From contig NC_063049.1 in assembly GCF_018812025.1 (NCBI RefSeq), positions 5,889,013 through 5,953,012 of the forward strand: a stretch of 64,000 nt of DNA. The letters run 5' to 3'. This stretch comes from Megalobrama amblycephala. Its lineage: Eukaryota > Chordata > Actinopteri > Cypriniformes > Xenocyprididae. This document shows positions 11,662-25,121 of the stretch, in pieces. Under the pieces are notes generated by a model. It was given only the letters and a program-made list of their open reading frames with translations. It was not told where the DNA came from and searched no databases. Position 1 is the stretch's first letter; every line of letters starts with the position of its first letter. The position numbers and the translations under genes were made by a program.

Positions 11662-14600
11662 TCAAGAAATGTATACTTCTATTTTTTCTAAAAGATTTGT
11701 TGCAATATCCAATGCCTGTCTGGCATTATTAAGGCTGAACTGCTTGTTAGGAATGTGAGGAAATTGGTGATGGTTTGGATACTGGGTTTTTTTGCCATCA
11801 ACACCAAGTTCAGTCAGTTGCCTCACAGTGTTGGGTAAAGAAGTCAGCTGTGAGCTGTAATGGGACACCTGCTGAGCAAGGCTAGTTATTGAGCAGTTGT
11901 TGGGATGCTGTCCACTTCTCTTGTACATTGCTGCTATCAGGGACTTTTCCACAGCCTGATGCACCTTGAACAGACACCACTCTGAGCAATCTCCTCCAGT
12001 GTCGTTGTGAGCTGCTCTGATGTCACATTGAGCCTGTTCAAACCAGCGTTTTGCCTCTCCTCTGTTTGGCCTTGGTGTTTCTCTGTGGTATGACCAAAAG
12101 TTATAATGCCTTCTAGAGTAGTTCTGATAGAACCTCTCGCGTCCCCTCCTGTGGCTTTGTGCCTCTGTGTTCCACGTGTCATAGAAATCGCGAAAGTCTC
12201 TACAGGTTGAGGATGTGCTTTGTTCAGTTTCCCCTTGTTGTAGTTCCTCAATTCTGTTTTGCAGGTATTTGAATGCCTCATTGGCAAGTTCTTCATTCCC
12301 TGGATTCTTGTCTGGATGCCACCGGAGGTAGAGACGTTTAATGGCTTTTTGTTTGTCCTCGCTTGACATATTCCAGATTTCATTTAAGCTTTGGTCAATT
12401 TCACTTTTGATCTCTGTAAATGTCCCTGGAAAGACTACTTTGGGTGGAGGTCTAGATGTCAAAAAACATTCTATATCTGTGCAAGAGGACTCTGTGTTGG
12501 GTGGAGGCCTGGATGTCAAAATACATTTTATATCTGTGCAAGTGGACCCTGTTGACACAGTTGCCTTCTTTTCCCTTTTAAATTGGTAAAGGTCAAGAGA
12601 GCTTACTTCAATGAAGTCATCGCTGCCAACTTGTATTTTATATCTGGCAAGAAAATGTCTAATTTGTCCCATTGAATCATCTAGTCGGTTTACAACAATG
12701 GCATAGAAATATTCACCAGATTCGTCCTTGCTGAAGCCAACATACTCTCCACTTTCAAAGTTGTTAAGATAGTTCATATCAAGGCAGTCGTGCCATTCTT
12801 CAGGAATGCGACATCCAGGTTTCGGTAAGGCACTGTGTCCTTCCTCCTTGTGACCACTGTTATGAATGCCATGATTTGCCAATGTTTTCTCAACATCCTC
12901 CATGTTATCACACAGCAGAAGTTGCCCAAGCACTAGAAGGCTTGAGTTGGTCAGGCAGTTCTTTAGAAGAGCATTTATTTCTTTAGTAAGACACATATTA
13001 ACTTCATTTACTACTTTGAAGGCCATGTCATCATTGTGTTTCAAGTAGAAACTGCATCCATCTTTCTGTTTTTTCACATAAACATCTGTTTCAGCCTTGC
13101 TACCTTCAAGTGGCTCACGGTTTAAGAGAAGTTCAGTTTGAAGAGTTTTGCAACAGATAATTTGAATCTTAGAAAAGATTTCTTCACACTTTCCAGCAGC
13201 TTCAGACTGTGAAATCTCACCTTTGCTGTCTTCTCTGATGAGACAGACTAGTCCATGAAGAAAAGCAGCAGAAGACAAGTGTTTGTCAAACCAGCCACTG
13301 AATTCACATTCCCCTTCATCACAGTACTGGACACTTGTTTCCTCCAGGCTTTCAGAAATTACATCAGAGAGAAATTTGGGGCGAACTTGCTGGGGAAGGA
13401 GCTGCAACAATGTTTGATGTTCATAGTGATCATCTCCAAGATAGCAGCAGTTTAATTTTTCAAGCAGTTTCAGCTTGGTTTCCAAAGGACCCTCAAGTCT
13501 TGCAGGCTGGAAGACTGTGTCATTGAAAAACAAAGTGCTGGATTCATAGAGTCTTCCATCTGTTGATGGAAGATAAAGTTGATTGTTTTGGAAAGAGGTT
13601 TTGTTCTGTTCCTCCTTCAGCAGGCAAAACAGCTGTTGTACAACACGCTTCACAGCTTTCTGCTGATTTGCCTGAAGGCTGTCTTTGTCAGAACTATCAG
13701 AATAGATTTCTTGAAGAACAGTGATATATTGATCGATGCTGGGCCTCTCCTTTACACCAATCTTCTTGAAGAATTCTTCAAATTTCATATAATTTGAGGG
13801 AATGCGGTACAAATAAGGCCTAAACTCAAGAGCGCCATGTAGCAAAAGTGATGTTTGTTTAGCCTTCACAAGTTTTGTCCTGTTTTCCACCAAGATAATG
13901 GGAAGGTCTGAGAACAGAGAGGCATCGAAATTTATTGACTGTAGGTATGCGTATGATTTGCTAAATACTGTGTTTCTTGTTTCCAACAATCTGTCACTGT
14001 GGCACTGAGAAGTACAGATGTTTTTCAGATTAGCAGCTATTTGTTCAGGAGGTGGAGTCTCCAAGGCTCCGGCATCCTTTATTTTCTTTATGTGACGTGG
14101 AAAGCAGCGTTCTGAAGGTAGGATTGACATAGATGTCCATATCAGATAATGGTGATCACTGTCTCTGTCAATCAATGATCCACTGATTGCAACAACCTCC
14201 CTCTCTTGAGCAAAGGCCTTATGATAATAACAAAGTGTTTGCTGAATTTGTATTGGGAAGATGAATTTAATGTTAGCAACTCTGTTCAGTAAATTTGAGT
14301 TTTTGTCATTACTCTTTGACAAAACAATCCTAAAGAGCAGATTTGATCTTTCCTTAAGAACATCTAGAGGAGTGTTGCCTCTAGTTTCAGATTCAATTTG
14401 TTTTGCAAACTGAATGATCTCCTCATTAGACACTTTATGTTTCAATCCAAGGTCCTTTAAGAGACAAAGTGCTTCAGTACATTTATCTTTGAAAATCTCC
14501 CAAAATGTTTCTGGCACAAATCTCTGTTTTGGAAGCATTACCCTGTAAAGGGGTACATTGACATCATAGAAGTATGAAGCCACCTGAAGAGAGCCATGGA

Positions 14601-17600
14601 TGTCTTGAATAAATCTGACATCTCCCAGTGCAGAGACAACCCTGGGGTCCACTGGTCCAAGCTCCACTAAAAACTGCATTAAATCAAGAAGCTTGGCCTC
14701 ATTCATCATGTGCACAGAAGGAAGAATAAACTGTACACAGAATTCCAAGTCATTTAGAACCTTAATATTTAAATGTTCTGCCAATTCTAGGTTCACCCAG
14801 GTGTGCTTGAGGAAAATGCTGTCACATCCTTCAACCTGGTACAAGTTCGGAAAATCAGTGTAATGCGAAGAATTCAGAATGAATATCATTTTGTGTGAAT
14901 CAATCTTTTTCCGTTTTCCAGTTATTGACTCAAACAGGGGCAAAGACTTGAGCATCCACACATCTTGACTCTTGTTATTGGAATCTCTGATCCCATGTTG
15001 TAAAAAGCATTGAAGATCTACACATTCTTCTTTAGACAGTTCCTCAAACTGTGTATGAGGTACATGATAAACCTGCCCCAAAACAGCACTGCTGTCTCCT
15101 GTTTGCAGGAGTTCTGGATTCATATACTTGAAACGGAACTCAGTTGTGAGGTCACTGAAAAAGCTGAGGTCTAATTTCATGAACCCCAGTTTTATGAGAA
15201 TGGATGCTATTTTTTCATTTTGATACTGAATCACTTTTGATATGTTCCCCATTGTTTGTAAGAAATGTGCGTTATTTTGACTGGGGCAGATTACTGGTAA
15301 GATAGGGCAGTTTTCAAATTGCTTCTTTATCTCACTGAAGACATTCAGACATTCATTTTGGTTACTTTTCTCTTGATCATCAAAGAAGCTCCATAATGTT
15401 TTCAGCCATTGAATCGTCTTTGTCTCCGCTTTGTAAAGCTGGCACATTTGATCAGGTAATGAGTGACTGAGCAGTTCAGCAAGTTCTGGTTTCAAATACA
15501 TAGCTGCTATGTCAATTGTTATGTCATCAATAAACTCTCCCTCATGTAGAATTTGGACATGATTTTTATTGACATCATTGTCTGCAAACATTTCTTGATG
15601 TCCTTGGAAAAGACTGCTAAATCTTGATATCAGCTTTGGGGATTTAGAGTCAAAGACTCTTAACATCTGATCTTCTGTGAGGAGAAGAGGCAGCCCATTG
15701 AGGTCATGGATATTTTTTTCATCGGCATTTGTCAAGCAGAAGCTCAGAAGTTCTGAACATCTTGTTTTGTCTTTGATCCATGTCTGGCTGATGGGCAAAG
15801 GCAAATCACTAGTTGTCTGGGAAGGATCATTTAAAGATCTATGCTTCAAGAAATTAATCACTGTTGAAGCACTGACTTCTGTCACATTCACACCAGCTCC
15901 TATGAAATTCTTTTTTATTTCATTAATTTTCCAAGAGTTTGGTACTAATTTCATCCCGATGTCATCTAAAATTTTGAAAATTCCATCATTTTCTTCACTT
16001 GAAAAATATGGACAATTTTCTGAATGTTGTTTAGATTGACTGCACCAGGTAACTGTGTATTTTTGTAGTGAAAGATTTGATGACTCAGAAACAGCGTGTA
16101 CAGTGGGTATCACAGGAAGGTCACGTTGGCTGATTGATTTATAGACCTCATGGATCATCTCATGCCAGACTTTGTCTACTCCTAGAGAAATGCATGGAAA
16201 GTAATTAAGGCAAGAAGACTCTAGCTGGGACTCGAGCAATACAAGAGCTGCAGGTGTATCCTTCTTCATGACTGAACACAGATGTAACAGGAGGTCAGCA
16301 TAGAGTGGTGAAATGATGTTTACTTTCAGTGACTGGTTCCACTCTGTCTTTAGACTATTACCATCTTCTTTCCACAAGTCCCTTCTAGAAGAATCTACTT
16401 CAAAATTTGCATTCACATGAACTGGTAAACCAGTTTGTCCAGGTAAGGGCAAAGAACAAAATGCCCTGCCAGTAAATGTGTGGTTAAATGGGCTGCTCCT
16501 ACATGCAGCCAGAGCAGCTTGAGGAACTTTGGAATCATCTTGCTTGTTTTTTTGCATATAGTTTTGTTTTGAAAAGCCAAAGCTCTCTGCAATGATCCAA
16601 TTCCACTGTTTATTTCCAGATAAGATTTGCATGTCATAGATGGTTTTGCAGGGTTCTGCTGTTCCTGACATGAGGGATTCTCGAACATGTCTGTGAAAGT
16701 TTTCCTTGCTTACCATGTTCTTCTCTGTGAATTTCTTTTCAATAAGGAAATTACATTTATGTGTTCCATCTTCACTGATCTCCAAGAACTGTATTTTTGT
16801 GATGTGTTTCAAGAAGAGTATTAGTTCTTCAGTCAAGGCATAGTAAAATTCCTTCATGTCATGGTCTGTGACTGTATGTCTAGATATTTCAGATTTTTCT
16901 GCCATTTCCTCTGTCCTGAGAGGGAGCCTGAACATTGTTCCAGAATTGAGTACAAACATTTCTGGAAGAAAGGTATGATAAACATCCTCAAAAGACTTTT
17001 TTAATTCATCATCAAGTAAAAACTTGCAGCCTGGGGACTGTTCTGTTACATCTTCCACATATTTTAAATTTGGATCAGAAATGCAGAGCCATTTGTCACC
17101 AGTCAGGATGGATGGACAATCTGTCAGATGATACAAAGAATTGAAGCCAAGTCCATATTTACCAGTTCTCCCTAAAGTACCATGTTTTCCTCCTTCCCCC
17201 AGCTGCTGGATACCTTCCAGATCCGCATCAGAAAATGTTCTGTTGTTGTACACACAAAGAGCTGGACCCTGAACCAGCTCCCATTTCTTTCCAAATATCT
17301 TTTCTGTCTTATGTTTTCTTTTGTCCCATACAAAGTGAATTTCTGTTGCCTGTGCATCATCAGCATTTTGAATAAGCTCTTTCAGAATATCCTTTTTAGA
17401 TGGATATGCACCAATTAAATTTTTTATTCGGACAGTAAGTTTCTCAGTTTGTCCAAATTCTTTGGCATGAAGGGGAAACGCACTGACTAAATGATTCTTC
17501 AGAGTATGGTGTCTTGTTGTCATTACACCAAAATGACAGGCCACAGGTCGAGGTATCAGATCATGGGCGAGCTTGACACCAGCTGCAACAGGCATCCATG

Positions 17601-20600
17601 GGCTGTCATTAAATCTCAGCTCTTTAGAAGAGGTCAACACACCTCTCTCATCAGGTATGAGACAGTCTGTAACCTTTTCATCTTTGATTTTGTATAGTCC
17701 TTTAATGAGTATTGCAACACACTTTTGAAGGTCTGACATGGAGAGAGGGTGAGATCCATTTAAAGCCTCAATTTCATTAAGTGCAGCAACAAATTGCTCT
17801 TTTGTGAATTGTTTGTTGACACCAAGGCAGTCCCAGAGCCTCTCAAATTTGGAGAAGATGACTGGAAGCACATAGAGATATGGTTTCTCTTCAAATTCTT
17901 CACTTTTGGCCACTGACCTCACATTTACAAAGTGATCCTCAATGAAAATGAATGGAATTGATTTTGCATGGCCAATAATGGGATTGGGATCTTTCTGTTC
18001 CAACAAGTAATAGTTGAGATATTCATAACAAGACTGGACAATGTTGAAGAGGGCAGTATTTCCAAATGCATTGCAGTGTTGGTGTGCTTTTAACAGCTGC
18101 TGAAGCACAGTCTCAACTGATGGATTTGTCAGTACTCTCAATTTTTGGAGAACTGGATCATAATTGTGTATTTGAAGGGCTGAATGATCAACTGTGAATT
18201 CTGTCATGCTTACTAAATTGCGACAAATGTCACTGTAAACTTCAGAGGGTTTTTTAAGAACAGTGGCATTCTTGTTTTGCTGAACTAAAGGAACTAAGGC
18301 AGGAAGAAATGGAATTTGAGACAGTGTGTGCCAGTGCAGAGAATTCACATCTTCTGAGGAGTCGTTTATTGACTCCATAAGACTCTGAAGATGTCTAAGA
18401 CATTTAAATTTATTCTGTTGCCAAACACTGGATATCTTCCCTGCTCTTTCTATGATGTCCTCTAAAGGGAGGTGGTCACTCAGCATTCCCAACTCTGAAA
18501 GTCGTTGAATCTTTTTTGGTGAGAGAAAGTCATTTGCTGTTCCTTCAAGAAAACGTCCTTCCTCAAGTTCATACAAATAAGCCATTTTGCCAGAACTATT
18601 CACAAGTCGCTTGATAAATTGAAGGTTCTTACTGCTCTGTATTGGAATGCAAGGGTAACTTTTCAGTAAGTCATCAACAGCAGGATCATTCAAGTCAATG
18701 GCATTCAGCACAAGAATATTTCTGCTGTGTGTGTTCAGAGAGCTCAAGTTCTTAAAAACAATGTTGTAAAATTCAGGCCAGTTGATTGTTCTCTGTTTGA
18801 TCTCCAGCTTGAAGCTGCAGTCGATGAAACTCTGTCTTACCCATGATGGAAGAAAAACAACACTGGAGTATGAAGCTCCCAAGCTCAAGAACACTTCCAT
18901 GGCAATGTCTCCAATTTCTTGGTTCTCCTCAATTTTTGGATTAAGAAATCTCACATTGTCCATTGAACACCAATGTTTTCCATGGCTGAAAAGCTCCAGA
19001 GATTTGCCATTGGCATTCTGCACAACTGCTGAGTAGAATGACTTAACCATGGGTAAAAATGCTTTGCTTACTGTCTGTGTGTTAGGCCAGAATGTATGGA
19101 AGGAATAGTTCTGGATATGTCCATTTTGGGCCATTTTTTTCAGCTCAAGCAGTGTAGTAATGTAGGCAGAAGTTACAGCATCTTTCAGTAAAGCTTTGTT
19201 CCACTCAGACTTCACTCCTTTTTCCCATAGACTTTTCCTATTAGATGTGACTGCAAAAGTTCCATTGACATGGACTGGAAGACCTGTCTCAATTGAGAGA
19301 GGAAGAAAGCAAAAAGCCTGGCCAAAGAGGTTTTCATCAGGGGACCATGTGTTAGCTTTTGCCTCTCTATGCAAAGGTACAGCTATACCTCCCATTGGAA
19401 ATGAAAACACATGTTCTTGTTCATTTCCTCTCTGAAACATTTGCAAAGAAGCATGCGTCCCAAAACATGAGTACAAAAGCCAATACTGGGTGAAAGATTT
19501 ATCTGACTGCTCTTGAACTATTTTAACAATGTTTGCTTTGTTGACATCAATAATGTTGTGGCATTTGATATCACTATTTCTGAAGGTGTTCTCGATTTCT
19601 TGGAGAAATGTGTCAATCGAGACTGGAAATGAATTCATGACTTCTCTGGATATTTTGAGAGGAGTCTGAATCTTATCATTCCTTGGAGGAGTCGATGCGT
19701 TTTCAGGGACAATTTGAAGGAACATAGATGTAATGCTTTTCAGAAATAGTAGGTGTGTTTGTGAGTTGTCAGTCAAATGATTTTTAAAACTCCTAATTCG
19801 CTCTTCATCATATACCTTTGAACTGATCTCTGACTTGTTGGCCTCCTCCAGAGTGCGAAATGGTAATTTGATCAAGGTGCCGTCATAAGCTTTCTTGCTG
19901 TTTTGCACTGACAGATCACAATCAAAAATTCCTTCATAAGATTTAAACTGTCCAGGAAACCTTTTGTACAGTCGTTCCTGGAATGGGTCAAGTTTAATTC
20001 CTGGGTTTCCTTTGCTGACTATGTGCTTTTCCAAATGGGTGACATTTGGATCAAGTATGAGAAGGGTTTTCCCACTCAAAATCGAGGGAATATCACTCAC
20101 ATGGTAAACAGCATTAAATCCAAGCCCAAACTTTCCAATCATCTCAACCTTTTTTTCCTTTGATGCTGACCCCACTTTGACAATGTTTCTCCAATCTTCT
20201 TCTGAAAAAAGCTCATTGTTGAAGATCCAAAGGCATGGTCCATTGCAGAGGGACATTCCAGGATCAAAGAGTGTTTCAGGGGGATCTTTGTGTTTTCTGA
20301 AGTCAAGGAGGCATTTACATGTGGTTGCCCCAGAATCCTCAGCATTTTGTAGGAGTTCTTTGAAAATGTCACTTTCTTCATCATACTCTTTAAGAATGTT
20401 TTTAATTCTTTGAGTAATTGGTTCAGATTGCCCACACTGTTCTATGCCAAAGGAATCTTGCTCTGCTTGTATGAACTGTGGTTTTAAGATGCGAGTACTT
20501 AAGAATGGGACTTTCAACCATCTTGCAGTGATGGGTAGAACTTCTTCATGAATGACATAGAACTCCTCATTGTCTTGTTTCAGGTCATCAAGTCCTTCAG

Positions 20601-22553
20601 CACTGATGTCACAGAAGACTGTTTTTGACAAAGACTGCAGAGTAAAGTTTTGATTTTGTGCCATAACAGGCACAGGGGTACTGTCTTTTAAAAGCTTCTC
20701 ATTCTTTCGCATCCAGTCAAGAATGGCAATTGACACTTTAAGTTCTGTCAAGTTTCCATGAGGAGGACACCTGCAGTCAATTCTTTGTTTTATGTCATGG
20801 AGTATGTCTTCAATCTCCTCATCGGACAGTGTGTTCTTCACACCAAACTTTGTTAGCAGGTTTTCATATTGCAAAAATTCTTCAGGCACTTTCTTGATGT
20901 AGGGGCTTAGATCCAGTTCAGATGGATAGGCTAAAACTATATCTCCTGGACAGACAAACTCACTTTTATTCCATATCCAGGGGATGCTTTTTGTGTCCAT
21001 TACATCTGTGAAATTTCTCATGTTGTCTTGCATGAATTTGTAAGTACTGTGCAGCTTGGTTTTAAACTGAAAATCTGAATTTGGGTTGACTATTGATCTC
21101 AGTGCAGTGAGGTTCTCCAAGACTTTTTCAGCAGGAGGGGGATCATAAAGTCCAAGAATTTTGCAGACATGTCCTGTTAGCTCAGAGGTAAGTGGCATTA
21201 CATATCCAACAATTGAAGAATATTTTGAATCCCTTACTTCAGCTGGCTTATAGAAACCACTCTTAATGTTACAAATGCTTGCATTTGAGAACTTTGGATT
21301 TTCACAGGGAACCCACTGTCTTTGCTTCAGCTCTTCTATCTGTGCCTTGGTGAATTTTGAAAGAAAATCATTCTCATTCAGGACTCGAACAAGAGTATGT
21401 GCTTTTTTGAATGCCTTATCTGGTGAGTAGACACAAAGCTTTTCAATATGATTTATGACTTGGAGTATGTTTTCTGTTAATATTTCTTTTTGCTCTGTCT
21501 TTAGGCCAAGGCATTGCAAACTCTGAAGCATTTCCTTGGTCTTTGTGTAAATAGGTGGGGGAAAGAAATCTGCCCCAAAAAGATCCTGAAATGTCCCGTT
21601 TCTTGGATCAAAAACATCTGAAGCTTGTTTGTGATCTCCCTGAGTTGTCTCAATAAATTTGAGACTTTTAGTTTTCATGAGCAGCTGCTCACTTTGTGAG
21701 AGTAGAATGCTACCATTATTCAATATCCAGGTCATTACTGTCTGTTCCTCATTTTTTTTGAAAGAGGCTGTCTCAATGCAGTCAACCAAATGAACAGCCA
21801 CATTAACTGCATCTAAGAGTTCAATATTAAGAAGAGTCAAAAGTCTGCGATCAGCTTCATTTGCACACTGTACAATGGTCTCAGGCATTGGCAGATCATT
21901 TGGAATGGCTGAATTGGTGGTTGAAACAACTGCTTGCTTTGATTGAACTGCAACATATTTCCCAGACATTATTCTGAAGATTGGCAACATGGAAAGCAAG
22001 TTCTTTTCTGCATTTGACAGAGAATTTAAAGAAGAGAGGTACACTTTCAACTCCTCTATTTCCTGTGATGATGCAGAGGCAATGCCTTTGATGACCTGAT
22101 CTCTGTGTGAGTTTACAAAGGCTTGTAGGACACTTCTTGGTGAAGCTGGAAGAACATACCTCTCAATGTCATGATGTCTAAGACACTCATCTCTTTTTAT
22201 CTCTGTACACCCCACCATCCTTAACACTTTCTGAACATGATCTGACAAGCTAGACGCTGTGCTCCTTTGAAAAATCAAAGTTGTGTTACTCTGCAACCTT
22301 GCTAACAATACAGAATTGCCTGAACCGTGTAGTGGCTCCAGTGGTATTAAAGGCATGTCAATAAAGTCATTTAACTCATTCCATTCAGTGCTAAGAAACT
22401 TCCAGAATTCAGCCAGCCAGCTCTTTGGTGGATGATGATCTTCTGCTGTTTTCCATGTCACATGACCTTGGGTCATCTTCCAGTCCATGGGTAAGTGCTT
22501 CTTGGTGAGTGCAACAACATGATTTGCATCCAAATCGATTATGTTGTATATGC
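11662..22553 (-). CDS. Sacsin-like protein, giant last coding exon (residues ~634-4263)
   Basis: This exon encodes about 3,630 residues without a break. Sacsins are very large co-chaperones; classical sacsin acts in cytoskeletal and mitochondrial quality control, and the role of this paralog is unknown. Visible parts: second sacsin repeat with GHKL-type N box ELLQNAEDSGA (~residue 1366, DNA ~20358) and G box GKFGLGFNAVYHVSD; third repeat with ELIQNADDAQA (~2359, DNA ~17379) and GKYGLGFNSLYHLTD; a linker; a J domain with WHPDKNP, its HPD at 12318-12310 (~4046), so Hsp70 stimulation is plausible; and a C-terminal HEPN domain (~4131-4260). The exon starts after an acceptor ending TTTAG at 22554 and stops with TGA at 11664-11662. 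Human sacsin is about 4,580 residues, so this is somewhat shorter. The intact 10.9-kb frame argues for a functional gene. Confidence 0.93.
12438..12551 (-). repeat. In-frame 57-bp tandem duplication in the sacsin-like gene
   Basis: Two copies of a 19-residue unit, CTDIKCILTSRPPP and CTDIECFLTSRPPP, sit in the linker just before the J domain. The DNA word TATATCTGTGCAAG occurs at 12472 and 12529, exactly 57 bp apart. Confidence 0.85.
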
Positions 22554-22661
22554 CTAAAAAAAAAAGTGAAATGATTGAGACCAAATTTCACAAACATGTA
22601 TAATATTAATTTTATATTATTATAAGCGTACACAATGAAACATATGAAACAATTTTCTCAC

Positions 22662-22750
22662 TCATTGTTGCTAGTTTCCTTAGTTGCATAGTGCAAAAAT
22701 GGCTCAGATCATTGGGTAAAAATCTGTCTCTACAAAATGGCAGCAATGTT
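22662..22750 (-). CDS. Sacsin-like protein, 89-bp exon (residues ~604-634)
   Basis: Bounded by an acceptor ending GTTTAG and a donor GTGAGA. It encodes TLLPFCRDRFLPNDLSHF and a following basic stretch, the sacsin segment that joins the first repeat region to the giant exon. It enters with one base completing an Arg codon and leaves with one base of a Ser codon, matching both neighbours. It is too short and too split to appear as an open frame of its own. Confidence 0.85.
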
Positions 22751-22858
22751 CTAAACAAAGAAAAAACAAACAATCAAACAGATCATTATTACTTTGAAAA
22801 CACAATAAAATACACTAAAGAATTCAAGTAGGAAAGAGACAACTGTATCACACCTTAC

Positions 22859-24287
22859 CTTGGAAACTTCTCATTGTCGATCAAAACAGTGTTCTGTGCT
22901 CCTTTGCTAAATGAAGTGAAGGTTCCATCGCTGAGAGGCAGAAGCTTAAGGCCTTGTAGTTCTGTGTACTTCTCATCACTGAGAGCAAATTCAAGAAGAG
23001 AGTATTTGTCATCTTTACTGAGGTTTCCAACCTTACTTCTGTGAAGGACATCTCTAACATAAGACGGAGTCACCCATGTCAAGGTGTCACTTTTAGGAAA
23101 GATTTCTTGAACATCTTTCAAAACATGTTCTGGGAGTGTGACCAGGTTCTCTCCTTCAGCAATCAGTAATCTTGATATTGCAGACATTGTGTCACTACAT
23201 ATATTGTTGACTGGAAGAACCGCATCTGAGGGAGACACCCAGATTTTCTCATCTTCAGCAAGGTGAAAGATATTGTACTCAGTTAGACCCTTCAGAGTGT
23301 CTGTTGCAACTTCATGCCATCTGTCTTTATGTACAGTCTTGGATAGGTCAGGCCAAAGATTGTACACAGTGGCAGCAGGCAGGGTTGAGTTTTTGGATAA
23401 CTGAATGGCATCCAGGATCATCATAAGATATGCATGAGGAAGAATATCTTTTATAAGTATCTCATTCCACTTTGCAGACTCATCATTCTTCTGATCCTCC
23501 TCTTGCCACTTAATGAACCTCCGATTATCTGTCAGGCCAAAGCAAGCATTGATGTGAATGGGAAGCCCAGTTTTGTTTGATTCATTATTTGGAAGTGGCA
23601 GAAAGCAACTTAGTCGCCCACTGCAAAGTGATCTGTCTTCATCTAATCGAAAAGCTGCATCAGCTTGAGGGTAGAAGCTCAGCTTACTGGCTAGAGAGTC
23701 AATTTCTGGTATAGATCCGTGTTTCAGAAGGCAAGTTGTCACAAGCCACTGGGACTTTGTTTCTTTCATTTGATGGGAAATGTGTGATACCGTTTTGAAA
23801 CAAGTTTTTCTGTCAAATGATTCCTGCTTGACATGAGAGAGGTCTGTGTCAAATTGATTCGACACTGAAACTTTTAACCTATTGTTGCAGAAGCCATTGG
23901 TGTCAATATGCAGCAAAGTAATGGATGACACATTTCTCAGGAAAAGAAGACTGATGTCTGCATCAGCAATGAAACTGTCAAAAAGCTGTGTAACTTTTTT
24001 GAAGTCATACAAGTTATCGGAGATCTCAGAAGCTTCATTACGCAGAGGGAAACGGAAAAGCGTTCCTTTGAAGTATTGCTCCTCACTGATGACCTTCTCC
24101 CAGGAACAACTGTTGACTTGACTGAGAACACTTTGAAAGGGCTGAAACTGATCTCTCAAGTTCAAAAGGCTCTCTCTGTCCTCCTCGTCATTCAAAGACC
24201 ATCGATAGCCTTCTTCATCATCTCCAAACATTTTCTTTCGTGGGTCAAAAATGGCAAGGTGTTCAGAACTAAATACACATGGCAAGT
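22859..24287 (-). CDS. Sacsin-like protein, 1429-bp exon (residues ~128-604)
   Basis: Encodes the body of the first sacsin repeat, starting DLPCVFSSEHLAIFDP directly after the ATPase G box of the previous exon. Recognisable family segments are FRFPLRNEASEISDNLY, LFLRNVSSITLLHI, and a GLPIHINACFGLTDNRR block that recurs in modified form in repeats 2 and 3. The acceptor is TTTACAG at 24288 and the donor GTAAGG at 22858. No in-frame stops. Homology to sacsin is seen directly; how its ATPase fold is used in this protein is unknown. Confidence 0.92.
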
Positions 24288-24415
24288 CTGTAAATAAACA
24301 ATAATAATAATTTTAAATAGTGTTAGCATTGCCAGTGTTGTGCCAATTCCCATGTCAGAATCCGACACCACAAGTACTCTGAGGGTCAGTTACTTAAACT
24401 GATGTTGCAGCTGAT

Positions 24416-24529
24416 CTGGGGTGCGTTTCCCAAAGCGAACTATGGTCGCAAGTTCCGTCGTTACCAATAGAGTTCAATGGGACTTACGACCATGGTTCAC
24501 CAATGATGCTTTCGGGAAACGCACCCCAG
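24416..24529. mobile_element. Short fold-back MITE
   Basis: A 114-bp element with ends CTGGGGTGCGTTTCCC and the exact complement GGGAAACGCACCCCAG. Inner words TATGGTCG and CGACCATG also pair. It lies in intron sequence of the sacsin-like gene. A relative is at 39109-39219. Confidence 0.85.
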
Positions 24530-24591
24530 GGCAGTCAATGCAGTCATTAAACACATTATTAAACAATCACTGAGTGCTGATACACTATAAT

Positions 24592-24660
24592 TAGGGATGC
24601 ACCAATATTAAAATTTTGCCCAATACAATAAGTCTATATTAAACGTAATAAAATTCTTCA
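24592..24660 (+). mobile_element. hAT-like end fragment
   Basis: Starts TAGGGATGCACCAATATTAA, a common fish hAT terminus. The opposite end was not found in the following AT-rich intron sequence. Confidence 0.4.
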
Positions 24661-25121
24661 CTATTTTGTCTAAATAGATTAAAGATAAAACTGTAAAATA
24701 TAAAATAAATTTTATTTTTAGTGCTTCAAGTGAATTTAGGAATCATAACAACATGTACAGTTTTGAGATTGGCTAAATATTACACTTAACAGTGTTATGA
24801 AATGTATGTCATTTTAGTGTTATTTGAAGATTAACTTTAAGTGAGTGTTGGATGATGGAAAAGAAAATCTAAATGTATAAAAATAGGAAATAAGCATGTA
24901 CATTTTAATATTAATAATAGGTTATTGTTAACCATTAAAAAAAAAAGGTTATTGTATTCTGTAACATTATCTTTCTTTTGTGCCTACAGTAATAATACTA
25001 AAACATATAGCCTACCCTCTGGCAGTTTAACATCATAATAAAATTCAAAAAGAATTTTTACAATATTACTGTGAGCACATCATTCTAAGGAGGTTTACTT
25101 TGGTAGTAACTTGTGTAAGCT

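Noticed and set aside
15677..16039. Plus-strand open frames inside the giant sacsin-like exon
   Set aside because: They are shadows of a strongly supported minus-strand coding exon.
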